The notes below the pieces were generated by a model. It was not told where the DNA came from, ran no database searches, and saw only the letters and a list, made by a program, of their open reading frames with translations. This document shows, in pieces, positions 1 to 13,100 of a stretch of 64,000 nt of DNA. A program made the position numbers and the translations under genes. The DNA lies in NCBI GenBank assembly GCA_013397935.1, contig VZRN01000255.1, positions 958,672 to 1,022,671 of the forward strand. Direction: 5' to 3'. The DNA comes from Dasyornis broadbenti (taxonomy: Eukaryota; Chordata; Aves; Passeriformes; Dasyornithidae). The stretch's first letter is position 1, and the number at the start of each line of letters is the position of its first letter.

Positions 1-3000
1 TGTGACAATTCTGCTTTGATACTGAAGCCTTTCAGACTTATCACCTCACCCCCATCCAGTTCCTGTCATACAGCTGCTTATAAAGCAAGCCCAGTTTTTC
101 CCCATAAGAAAACTGAACTTACCACAAAATTAAAACAAACAAAAAGAACCCTTCACACATCTTCTGGTCTTCTATAAAACCCACCATATTGTTGTAACTA
201 AAAATTCCAGAGCTCAGAACTTAATTTTAAATAATTCTTTTTTTCTACTTAAGAAGCAGTCTGCCTACTTGAGTTCTATCAAAACTAAAAGCTGTCCAGC
301 AATAAGGAGTACATTTTCTACAGTTTAAACCTGAGAATCAAACCACAAGCAATGACAAAGGAAGGCTTAGAGCAAGAAGTTCTTACCCTTTTATGATGAG
401 ATAAAAAGAATATTTTCCACATACATAGCTTTAATACTTGCCCTAATGCTACCTTTTTAAAACAGTGAGTTCCTGCCTTAAAGAACAAAATTCTTAACAA
501 TGCTAGCAACAGGAGACAACCAAAATAAATCCTGTCATCTTGGGAATAATATTAAGTCTATCTCACATGGAAACAACTGTGGCTAGGTTAACTCCTCTGC
601 TTTTCAGATGAATTCTGCTAATACTGCTGCTTTATGAAAGGAATTCAACTGGAAAAGTTTGTTAAGTACGTAGCAAAACATGGACAAAAAATATAGAGAA
701 TATAGATGGTGAAGCAAGTACCAAAATATCTGCCTTTTCAGCCTAACAAAAAATATGTTTCATTAATGAAATAAAATCCAAAAACTGCTGATCTACTTGT
801 ATACATAAGGTATTTCACACTTCTTACATGTGAAAGAAAGTTTGCCACCTATACTGCATGCTACTGTATTTGACATGCTGCTATGGGTAGCAATTGCAAA
901 TAAAAAAAAAACCAGTATCTCCTGCTGTCCAGATAAGATCTGTGAGTTCCTCCCAGCTGCTGGAAGGTGCAACAGGCACAGAGAGAATGTGCCAGGCACG
1001 GGCTCTGGTCTGGGCAGCGTGACTCCCAAATGGAAAGGACAGGGCACTGGCAGTCCAGGCACTTCCCCAAGCCAAGTTCAGACCAGGCAGAGTGTGCCTG
1101 GGTGAGTGAGCCTCAAGTCTCTGCTCAGGGTTTCAGGAGAACACCAGGCATGCAGCTGCAGAGCCTCCACACTCGGCTGTACCATGGGTCCTTGCCAGCC
1201 TGCACTTACCCCATTCTAACAGGCAAACCCAACCCAAGGGAAAAGCTTCCACAAAACCTAGTGGGAATACCTTTCTGGAGGATGGTGAACACTATGCCCG
1301 CTCAACAGCTATGAACAGGGGGATCCACAACCCTGACAAAGGCTTTTTATTACTGGAAAGTTACTGTAAGATAGTGATACAAACATGTAACTGAAATACC
1401 ATATATTTATGCAGTATAAAAGCAGGCACAAAAGCACTTACTTGGCCTACAAAAAAAAAAATAAACTCAAAACAAAATCCATGCTTTTATGCATGCAATA
1501 ACTTAAAGAAAGTGCAGCAAGCAAAGAAACAAAAACATCTGCCAATAATAAATAATTTGAGTTTGACACACTATTGATATCACCTTAAGAGCTTGAAAAT
1601 TGAACACATAGCTGGGAAAAAACACCCAAACCTTCTCATTACAATGTTTGTTTGGCACCTACTTTGCTTCTTAATAGAAGCAAAGTTTATCTTCCATAGA
1701 AAAGTTAAAGAGGAATGAGTCAAATGACACACCAGTAAGGAAAAAAAGAGTAATAAAAACTTAAGACAGTTACTCAGGACTCAGAAAAAATAAGCCAGAC
1801 CCAAACAAAAAAAAACAAAACCAACCAACTAACAACAAGAACCCAAAACAAAACTTCATTCTATTAATTTCACCAGTTTTGCTTCACTACAGAGATTTAT
1901 AAAACTACAAAGTTGGAGAGCATAGTCCCATACAAAGAAGGAGCAACACGGATGCAGTCACAAAATTTAACCCAAGCTTAACTTGCTTTTGTATTTAAGG
2001 AGACAGTCACAACATTTGCCGCAATTCAGCAAGACTTTACAAAACTGAAGAACTGCAAAGATATCTCACTGAATTCTAATGTATTTTTTCCTTATGGGCA
2101 ACCTTTAAACATTCCTACAAAGTATTTACAGTGCAGATATAGCAGTGTTGCTGGACGAAAAGCTGAAGTTCAAACTACCTAGAAACATTGTAGGACCAAA
2201 ATCAAACTTCTACAGCTGTGATATGACCACCAAAACACTGGACAATATTTTTAAAAACACAAATTAAAAAACCCACCATCAACTTGAAAAGCAAGGATTC
2301 CTAGCAAACGATTTCACTTATCCTTGTTGCTTATAATCAGGCAACCTTAAAGAAAAACAGACTAAAGAAAAGTCTACCATGTTAACGCAGACTTATTTCT
2401 GTGACTAACTCTGTATTTAGTACTGGTGTACAGACAAGCGAGATATCTTTATGCTGCACCAACTGAGCTGGCAGCTCCACTGAGCACAGTCTATAAACCC
2501 CAGCTCCCTGTTCGAGTTGTAAATCTATAACCAGAGAGATCTTGACACAGCCTGGGTACACGACCTCCACATGAAAATACAACAGTAATTTCAGGCAAGA
2601 TACACAGCACAAGTAGCCACCTAAAGCAAACCTAGGCATAATTACATAACCACCTCTTGCTAATCTCCCCTCCATGCTTTAAGGAAGGGGGAAATGCAGT
2701 TATGGAAAGAAGAATTAAGCATATGATTTGCTTCTACTAACCTTAACAGACAAACAATACAGATCTAGTTTAGGTTTGTCATTGAGACAGGTGACAGTGG
2801 AAAGTGAATAATCCCATTGTAAAATACCTGTTTAAAACAAATAGAATGAATTGCTTCCTGAAAGTACAGCTCTGTCTCAAGTACAGAGGAAGCCTAAATA
2901 TCTAAGTTATAGAAGGAGGACTCATATCCTCCTAATTAGAGAAACTCTAAAGCAGTAGCACAGTAGGGAAAAACTTAAAATCTTAATCAAGAATGGCATC

Positions 3001-6000
3001 TAAATTTCACAGAATGAAAATTCTGCATAGTTGCTGTGTCTTAGGTAATCCCTTTGGTCATGTTTGTACTTGAATCAAGAGCAACTTAAGGGTTGGGCTG
3101 ATGTGGTATACCTGCAACAGATAAACCTGTTAACACTGTGCTAACATAACCAGTGTCTCTCAGTCCTTGTGAGTCCTTTGTACACTTACTTAGTGAGTGC
3201 CTACCAAGAAGTGAACATACTGTCAACACAGACAAAAGCAGGAAACCCAGGGCCTCAGCCTTAAATGTTCTGGCTTCTCTTCCAGTGGCCCAGAGGATTT
3301 GCTCAGATGGTAACACCCAAGCATGAATAACAGCTTGAGTCATCTTCACGATAAATAGGAGTGGCAGGGAAGATTTTCAAAGTGATGGGAGAGACAGTGA
3401 AGACTATAATTCGCTGTTCTTCCTGGTTTTTCAATTTGCCTTCAGCTGTTCAGGCAGATAAAAGCTTGAAGCCTCAAAAAGCACAGCATGATTTTTATTA
3501 AAGGAAACTCTTCAGGACTACTAGAAAGGCATAGGATAAACACTCTTACCTATTTTATTTAAGCATTTATTAAAGAGTATGTGTGTGTATACATATGCTC
3601 AAAATAAAAAAGTGTATAAACATAAATACATTCACATACTTGTATTACACACTGTGGTATATTCACAAATACCCAAAAAGCAATCATCTTACATACTCCT
3701 AAAAACGTCCCCTATATGATAAAGGCAAAATCACAGAAGGCTCTCCAGCCACAGCTGTGACAACCGAAATGTCATAACCTTAAAAAAATTTAAAAAGCAC
3801 ATGCAGCAGAACCAGTATGAGCCTTTAGCACTATCACGCTGAGAAGCAGTGGTGGTTGTGACCTCTCATCCCACATGCTTCTGGAACACTCTCATGAAGT
3901 ACACAAATATATTTAGTATGTACAGACAGAAAACCTCAAATATGTTCTCAGTTCCTTTTTGAAAGTTAAAACTGCACAGTCCTAATGTTACTTTGTAGAA
4001 AGGAGCATGGTGAGCACATGACAAGCCATCGTTTGGTGACCCTTGGCATGTTTTGTCCCCTGCAAGAAAAGCCCTAGAAAATTCCATATTATAAATCATT
4101 GCCCATTGCAACTTCCAAGCTGAGACAAGATACTAGGTGACTAAAATCCACAAGCCCACAGGACATGAGTGATGTCTGCATGAGCAACCTGCTGCCTGCA
4201 GTTCCTGAGGTGCCTGTCTTTACACCAGTGAAGCTCCCTTGGTAGATTGCATCCTGCCAGTGAGCTTGCAGATGTTGTCATTCTGGATATGCTCAGCACT
4301 TTTTTTGAGCCTAAGGCTGTGCACCATTCACAAATTAGGTATTCCTATATCTGAGGAAAGGCAAAATTTAGCAGGCATGAAAGGAGTACGCCTGACATAG
4401 ACTGGCTTTCCCAAGAGATGCCAGCTGCTGTGCAGAAACACGTCTGAGTCCTGCAGCCCAGAGGAAAGACGGCACAGGAATCCGTGACTCATTTGCCAGC
4501 ACTGAAGTCAGTTGTGGTTGAACCCTCGACTACATCTGTGGTTGGTAACACAACGAGCCACAGCCTGTCCTAAAGCCTCAAGGCAAGGGCAAGTGGCAAA
4601 GCACAGCTTGCACCCACGTAACTACACATTCCCCACTGCTAATCTGTACCAGCAGCTGAAAATAGTCCCTGAGATGCATCATGCCCCAAATCTTGCTTAG
4701 GCATTGTCCACAAGAGAGCCGACAAATGCCAGAACAGGCCGGGAACACGTTACCAATGAAAAGCCACTGATAACTGTGGGGCAATATTTAAGCCCAAACT
4801 ATTGTCCCTTGAGACCAGTAGGACAGACTCAGCCCCAAATACCTTGCTGCCTGGCCTTACCTGGCTGCCTATCAACAAGATTTTACATTCATTCTTTTAA
4901 TACAACAGTAAACAACTAATCCAGTAACCTAATGTATCAAATGTCAACAGTATGATCATTCCTACTTCTTCATGTTTTAAAAGAAATCACTTCAGATGTC
5001 AAAACCAAAGAAGACTTTCAACTGCATGTAGACACCTACCCAGAGGAGTTGAAGAACTTCAGACACCTAACAGAAATCTCTACTGAGAAGGCTACAAACC
5101 TTCAAAACCTAAAAAAAAAAAAAATTTAACTCCCCTTTCCAGATGCTGAATTCCTCCTTACAAGGATCACAGAAACCTAATTTGAAACTGAACACTGCAT
5201 CCAAGGAAACAGCCACTGAGCACTCGAGTACAGTGAGCTCCACAATAACTGTCCCTGCACAATCAAAGGCCAGGAGGCTGTATAGCTAAGCCTGTGTTAT
5301 TCCAAAGTACTAAGGAGCACTTGCTGACCTGTAACTGCTCACAGCTTTACCCTGACCTGGATTTACCCAATGCTTTTTACACAAATCTTAAACATACCTA
5401 TTTAATATTTTTCTCCTTAATGCATGATCAAAGTAGGCCTGCTGTTAATCCAGCTCAGAGAGTTAGTCATATTAATGCAATAATTTATTCTTTGGGAATA
5501 CATGGTTTTGAGCACGAAGGCACTTCTGCCGCAGTGAGCTGCATAATTTAAAACCAACAGAAGTCTTTGGTGTGGGATGAGGTACTTAAGTATAAACACT
5601 GACTATTACAGTTACTTGACCAATACTTATTGCAAACATCAAGTTATGTTAAATCAACAACGCATGATAAAACAATACTGTAGATTTCACTGCAAATGTT
5701 GAATTGACAATAGCAACCACAGAAAAGAAGAAGCTAAAAAAGGAGAAGCATTATGGAGTGCAGTTTAGGCAATGCTACATTAAAGAAGTTATAAAGTAAA
5801 GCACACTTGTCTACTTCTGATCATATTTTAACCATTAAGAGAAGTAATGTCATGGAGCCATCATTATCTTGCATCAGTCATTAAAACTCCAAAACATATT
5901 ACAACTAAATCACAACACATATCAATACTGGTGTTCCTTCCTCCTTTCAAAAATACCATCACTAATTAGGACAGGCAAGTATTAAAGGGCAATACAGCCA

Positions 6001-9000
6001 AAGAAGGCTACAGTGTCAGCAGCTGCAGTGCAATGCACCGCTTTGGTATCACATCTATTTGTTACTTACACAAAAACAAACATCAAAACCACAGCTGAAG
6101 TTACCAGACCAAATCAGGCTGTGAATGAACTCCCCCTTAGCCTGCCACAGTGAACATTCATATTCTGTTCTGAGCTGTTGGGGGGTTGCAGGTGGTGATG
6201 CAGCTGATCCTTCATCCAGTTAACACAAAAAGCTGCCACATAACCTTTTAAAACTGCAGTCCTAAGAGAAGTACCCCTTGGAATACTCCCAGTACTCACA
6301 TGGATGAGTTAACAAGATAACAACAGAGCACTCTATGGTCTGTAGAGCTAACCAAGGAAGTAAGAAGTGCTTCTTTCTCTAACTTGCTTTATCTTCAGAC
6401 AAGGCTGCGGTTGGCCCGCAACTCCAGCAGCACAAGACTCTCTCACTACCCCAGTACTGTACACGTGAAAGGACATTTGCAGGAAGCACGTTCTCTAAGC
6501 AGCAGCATGAAAAACATAATACCTTGCTTGTTGCTCCCCATTCAGAGCTTGTGAGGAGAATGGAAGCTAAAAGGCAGGGAAATACAGCTGGATTGCTTTG
6601 CAGATACACATAAAGATACTCCATAGGCATTTACCTCCTTGAATGGCACAACAAAACCAAAAAAGCCCCACAGGTATTTCACTCAAAATCAACTGAAAAC
6701 CAAGAAGACTTTGTGTTTGATTTGCCGGCACTGAAAACCTGATCTTTGTTTACTCCTAACAAACTGCAGTAAATAACATTTCAGTCAAAGATGAAGTTGG
6801 CAGTTGACAGGGCTTTCTCTAAGGCAAATTCAGATATTCTGGAATTTGTTCACAAAACCTTCCTGTGAGATATTCATAACAATTACTTTTCTGGGTGGCC
6901 ACAAGGGAGGTTGACTTGATAGAAATATGGAAAAGGCTGAGCATGAACTCCCTGGCTGGCAGGTAACAAGCTATCCCTTTCATAGTAAACAGCTTTTAAC
7001 TACGGAAGGGTTTAAATCATATTTCTGTAAGTATGATAAAAATGAAGCAAAGGCTATTCAGCATCTTTGAGTCTAAAGGAATTTCAGTTCCCTTTAAAGT
7101 TACAAAATCAAAATAGTGCTCAAAATACTGTGAACACAAACTCAAAGTAAAGAATATTGTACAGTGTATTTCCCTTTTGCAAATAAAATTATGCAGCATT
7201 ATTGACATATTCTAAGATGATCTCCACATAATCTTCATCTGGAAGCATCATAACCTCACTGGTAAATATTTGAGTGGTTAAATGGGACTTCTCCTTTCAG
7301 AGTTCCATAAAGATTTAAGAAAAAGGAAGTACTTTTCACATGATTTAGTCTGTACGTACGTGCTCCTTTTTAAAATCAAGAATTACTGAGAAGAACCTTC
7401 AGCTGGTTTCCACCCTTTATTTTGTCTAGCTATGCTTGTTTTTTTTGGTTAAAAGAAAGGATGACCTAGAAAAGTTTCATTTCCTTCCTAAATCAGCTAG
7501 CTATGCAAAAGCAATAAACATATTCACAATGACTAGTTAAGGAGTAATGTACTATCTTCAGAAAAAAAAACAGTAAAAACCAGAATCTTTTACATTCACT
7601 TGGTACAGCTTCCAAAGTCAGGTAAAGGTCAGATGCACTTGAGACTTTTTTTCCAGAGAAATTATACAAGGCATTTTTCCTCACAAAAGCTCTGTGAACA
7701 AGTAAAACTACAATCAATTCAAGCTATTCTGTATTAAATTGCTCAATCCTTTTAAATCTCTCATTGAAGTCCTGCTTCTTGAAGCAGCCAGGAGAATGAG
7801 GAAATACTGAAGCAGACAATCCTTGTAACAAAATGCACTACACCTGGGAGGGTGGAGGAGGCAAGAACTAAACAAAATACATAGCAAGCAAGTGAGGGAA
7901 GCAAAGCTGCATTATACAAATATTGGTAAATAAATATTTTCCAAAGGTTCTATTCTTATTTACCAAGCTAGACTTTTTTTTGCATAAGTTTTACTCATTC
8001 CATGCTTTTCTTCTTCATTTTAACACTTTTTGAACAAAAAAACCCAAAAAAACAAACAAACAAAAAAACCCCATTCTAAGCATATGAGGAAACTTGAACC
8101 TTCTTGAGATTCCATCTTTCTCAGACTGTTTAAAAGCAGATCCAAAGCAACCACTTATGGTGAGACATTATTTATGAGTAAGAAGAAGACATCTGGCTTT
8201 TCTCTCCTCCTTTATCAAGTGTTTGGAGGTTCAGAGGTATTTACTGGTATGAACTACACTTCTCTAATTGCCTGCCCATTCTTGAGGGAATTGCGAATTA
8301 AGCAGACACTTGTAAACCTTGTATACCCATTACAGGGAGACAATAACCAGATAAGAAACTGCACAAGAATATTCTTTTGTTCACTAGCTGAGCCTTTCTG
8401 GGACACCTTAACAGCCTTCTGAGTCAGCCAGGGAAGTATTCTCCCCCGTTTCTGGTAAATTACACTTTTTATGCAAAACCAGACAATATTTATATGTGAG
8501 GAAGGGATAGACCCCTTCCCTCATGGGCAGCCGGAGGAGGCAATGGGAGGCCAGCACAGAATCTTGGGATGCCTGTCCTGGCTGCCACAGCTGCCCTCAG
8601 CTTTTGAGGGAAACCTACTGTGTGCCCTCTTGAGCCGAGCCTCCAGAAATAGGAGACATTCACAGTCTGGCGCCTGGGGACACCCAGTTGATACGGAGGT
8701 CAATGCAGCAGCAGGGCGCTTGGATACCTGTCATGCACACTTCTTTTCATCCCCTCCACTGGGCTCCACTCCACATACTTCTCTGGCACTACATCATCTT
8801 TGTAGGCCCCTTCCAACTGAACTATTCCATGCTGCTAACTATCAAATCAGCCACCCCAAAACAGTCCCTCTAGAAACTGATGACGAGAGAGTCAAAATAT
8901 TATACAATATTCAAGCTGAGCACTCAAAAAAACTGCTATAATCCTGTGCTTGTTGATGACATCATTCGTTTCACAAAAGCCTGCAACACCCATAATTTTT

Positions 9001-9965
9001 GAAAAGCCACCTCTTTAGGTTTTCCAGTCTGAAAGCCCAGGTCTAAACTAGATTATCTTGTATGCATTGTTTGAATTATTGGGTAGGAACTGATAGATAC
9101 CGTATATTGCTGACCAGTAAGCTGGCTTCAAGGTGGTTTGTAGAAGGTAGGAGCCACTTCTTGCTTGGAGAGAGTCGAACCCAAATAGCTGTACCTCTAT
9201 CTTCTGTCCCCTGAAGGTTACAATTCTCAAACACCTTCTACATGCCTGCAAGTTCCCTAAAATGCTGCCCACCTCTTAAAATACCCCTTCTTCTCCAGAA
9301 CTAAAGGATATGGGATGGGTTCTAAAATGGTTGCTTTATGTCTCTCTGGTTAAAATTACTAGTCTCTATAGTCTCCTGCTTAGTGGCATAAATAGCCTAC
9401 TTCTGGTTTATAAGTAATAAACAATGAAAAGAAACCATGTTTGATTTACTGAAATACAGCCTAAAAAAACAACTCAACCTTTCAGCATTTTATTTTAACA
9501 GCATCCAAAAATACCAAAGTGACTGAAGTGCAAAGGACAACGCAAAACTATATTTTAAGTACTATTAACAAATATATCAGATGCCCAGAACTGAGGCCCT
9601 ATTGCCAAGTAGAAAGAGCAACTAGATAAAAACTAACTTTCAAATAAAAGTAAAAGATTTATTGCTGATTTTGGTACAAAAACACCATTCAGGGTATTTA
9701 CCCTTATGACTTGTGCCAGAATAGTAAGATGATGCTAGTTTACAAACACATAAATTAGCAGAGCTATGTTGACTTCTTCCTCTGATACACTCCTTTTTTC
9801 TAAAACTGAAGACACGCAAAAACTAATCCTGTTTTGCTCTTGTAATTTCTTTTTCTAGAACTAAATCTCAACAAGACCACACCTTATTCTATAGTGTTGG
9901 GTATGACCTTTTTTCTAGGTAAGCATGTTATACAAGGGCAAATACTACTTTAAAGTGTTACTTAC
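1..9965 (-). other. RB1: RB1 intron 17 (partial)
   Basis: This is the first 10 kb of the intron after exon 17. No open frame here resembles a known protein. In mammals and chicken the intronless LPAR6 receptor gene is nested in this intron on the opposite strand. It is not in this portion, so if present it lies below position 1. Contents: AT-rich unique sequence, short A-runs (such as 5,111-5,124), a GC-richer patch at about 950-1,320, and a possible LINE tail near 8,735-8,832. Confidence 0.85.
8735..8832 (+). repeat. Possible CR1-type 3' tail fragment
   Basis: The stretch ends with ggccccttccaactgaacta followed by a decayed attccatg run, which resembles the common avian CR1 terminus (ccttccaac...attctatg). 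The upstream part is too degraded to confirm. Confidence 0.35.
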
Positions 9966-10168
9966 AGATTGCCAAGCAAGAGATTCCATAATTCGATGTT
10001 CACAGCATTCTAGATGCTTTATCATTTCCCGGGTGAGGCTGGGCTCTGCTCTAATGAAGCTTTCGATCACCTTGTAGAAGTCAAAAGCTTTTAAATCAAA
10101 TACATTGAGAATCCATGGGAAAGACAAGTCTGTTTCAGCACTGGTACTGTCACTCTGTGAAGCATTTC
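9966..10168 (-). CDS. RB1: RB1 exon 17
   Basis: 203 bp, six more than human. The acceptor is tccttcag and the donor CAATCT/gtaagt. It encodes [20 protein letters not shown], then the pocket A helices ending [20 protein letters not shown] and QS. The extra two residues are in the Ser-rich loop before DLSFPW. One Arg of the human HLERCEHR motif is Cys (codon at 10,005-10,007). This is the last RB1 exon inside the window. Confidence 0.97.
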
Positions 10169-13100
10169 CTGAAGGAAAAACAGACTAAAATTATCACAAA
10201 CTCTACATTCTTCCACTTTCGATGTTTTTTCCTTTTTGTATTTATTGAATCATTGCTCAGACATTTCAGTGAGTTGCTTTTTTTGTTTTGGGGTTTGGTT
10301 TTTTTTTTTTTTTTTTTTTTTTTTTTCTTTTTTTTTTTTTTAAACAAATGGATGCNCTCTATTTTATATATTAGAACAGAGGCAACAATTATCAATAAGT
10401 AACAATGCTGTTAAGGACTTTAGATTTAACTTACTGCCATATGTAGCCATGACAACCTCAACAGCACATGCCAGAAGAGATGTGTGGAAGATGTTATCAT
10501 TCAGAAGTTTGCTGAAGAGAAAGGAAGTTATTAGTACTTGTCCCAAGACTTAAAAGAGCAGACTTCAATAAGAAGTTAGGGGCAAATACCTGAAATTTTG
10601 CACTGAGAGGCGCTCTTCCTCCTGAAATAAATAAATTAGACCAAACTTGTGAATATTCTTAGTATTTCTAGATGTATTGCCAGCACTAAGATAGCAATAC
10701 TGAACTTACCGACTTCAGCATGGATTCCATTACTCTGTAATAGAGACGTACTCCAAGCTTGTACCTCTGTTAGAATGAAAAATTCAGGAATATTACTAGT
10801 AGTTTTAACTGACTACAATAGGCAGACTCTCGTGTTTTAACAATCCAGAACATTCCAGTTTTTGACAGGGCCACTATACAAAAGTTCCTGTCCCCAGTTC
10901 CACCTCCCAATAACACTGGAGAGGCCTCAAGGGCTACTAAGGTATGTGACTACCCCAACCACATGAAGACTTAACCAAGTGTAGCAACATGAACTGTGTT
11001 CATGTTGATTCACAGCTAACAGAATAAAAAGCAGGGCTGACAGACAGGAAGGAGACTGTCGAGTACAAACTTGGTTGGATTTATTTTCCAAAATCCTCGA
11101 TGAAAGCACAGCTGCCCTCCTGATTTTATAAGGAAGTGAGTCACATTTTCCAGTTTTAGGCCAAGTTAGCTTAATGAATGCAAATACATGTTTCACTTAA
11201 CCTATTTTAGCCAGCAATTTTCTCATTCTTTAGTAAAGTACTTCCAACGTATTTCCACCCAGCTCCTATTGCTCCTTATATATTAAGAGGAATTTGTTGC
11301 ATACTATCTTTACAGTGCTTCAATTTCAAAAGAATACTGCTACTTTTTACCTTTACTGATCTGCACTGCAGGAGGACAGTCAGTAAGTCAGACCTCACAC
11401 TACCTAGTGCTAACTAACAAACAAGTGATATTCAACCCAAATACTTACCTGAGAGCCAATTTCAGCCCATCCCTGTCCAACTGCTTCAGCAAATTTCTTT
11501 TTGAAGATGTGGTCAAAACTTTCCACTCTTTTCAGGATACTATCCTTAGGGTTCACTGTGCAATTCTAATAAAGTACAGGAAATCAAGTAGGGGAAGGCA
11601 AGGCAAAGAAAAGACATTTTACTTCAAAAACATTTCAATCATTTAATCACACCAGTCCTGCTTCACTTTGTAGTATCTCTCAGTTAGGTCATCAGCATAG
11701 ATAAAAATTGGGTATTTAAAAGAGTGCAGTACATCTTTCACTCTTTGTTTTCCCTTTATACCCCTTTCTTTTTTCATTCAATACACACATAAATTAATTT
11801 TAGTATTTAGCCCAGTAACAAAAGGTTCCAGTACACAACAGTTAGAGACGTGCTTTCTAAAATATGTGATTATATTTAAACCAACCCAATAAAAATATAC
11901 TTCTTCAAAAACATGTGCATCAGATCTACAGGTGTATAATTCCAAAAATCTTAGACAAATCTTCTTTGTAGTCACTTACATTGAAATACATGATGAGAGT
12001 ATCTGATGGTTTATCAGTTGCTGAGTTTAAAATCATAATCAACTGCTGAATGTTATTCATTGCCGCTCTGGAAAATACAATAAAATGCATAATAAGCACT
12101 AAGGCTGGCTTGACAGTTTCCAGAAACTGAACAGCAAATCCACACGCAAAAAAAAAAATTATGATTTCAATTCTCACTCTAGTTATCAAACAAACTGTTG
12201 GGAAAATCTGTTGCTGTGCTAATAATTATTATGAATTCTAATAATGCAATTTATCTAATTATTTACACGTGCATTGTAATAGTTTTAATAACCAAAATAA
12301 TGGCTTAACACCTAAGAAACAGTTTGATTCTTCCACGACATTGTTACTTTCTGAATTTTTCACTGTGGTTTTTGATAGAATTTTGTGTAATTGTTGTGTG
12401 TCATTTAACCTCAATTTGGCTCATATCACCAGTCAAATAAGTGAAAAAACAAGAAAAATGTGTTTAATCATTATGCTGTAGCAGTGTAAAGATGCGTTTT
12501 TCTTTAACCTACTTTTTACAAAGTATTGGAAAAAATTACTTCTGCCAGAATTCTACTAATGATAAGCAAAAGCATAAGGACACTGGAAAAAAACAAAATG
12601 AAAACATACAACCCATACTCTGAACTAGTATTTACACCCTCTTTATATACTGATTTCTATATATATGACCAGATACAAATCCACTGATAAGAATTATTAG
12701 ATTCTCTCCAGTTTCAGGGGGCTTTAAAGCAGATCCTGTGAGCCTAAGTCCAGAAATATGACACTGTAAGGTAATTCAAAGCAGTAAGCACAGTGGTTTC
12801 AGCATAAGGGGTTCTGTTTAATTCAGGTAGAGATAATGATACACTTCCCACTCTATGCTGCTGATCAAAAGTTTGCTGCCATCTACTGACACTTCTGTGG
12901 CTTCATGAAAAGCAGATACTACAGCCTAAAGTCAGTGTTGGTGAACAGGCCTTCACACTAATTGCCTTAAATAGCATTAGTTTTGGAAAACATGGACCAA
13001 AACCCAGGTGTGGATGAAGAGAATCTATATATCTCACCTAGACTTCCTCTCAAGCTCAAAATTGGTTTAGCACATTTCAAATTTTTAGCAATGCAGAAAC

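Noticed and set aside
8471..8941. 156-codon open frame on the plus strand
   Set aside because: No recognised domain, mixed composition, partly overlapping a probable LINE tail, inside an RB1 intron on the antisense strand.
1..9965. Nested LPAR6 gene in RB1 intron 17
   Set aside because: No intronless seven-helix receptor frame of about 340 codons on either strand in this part of the intron; it may lie beyond the window.
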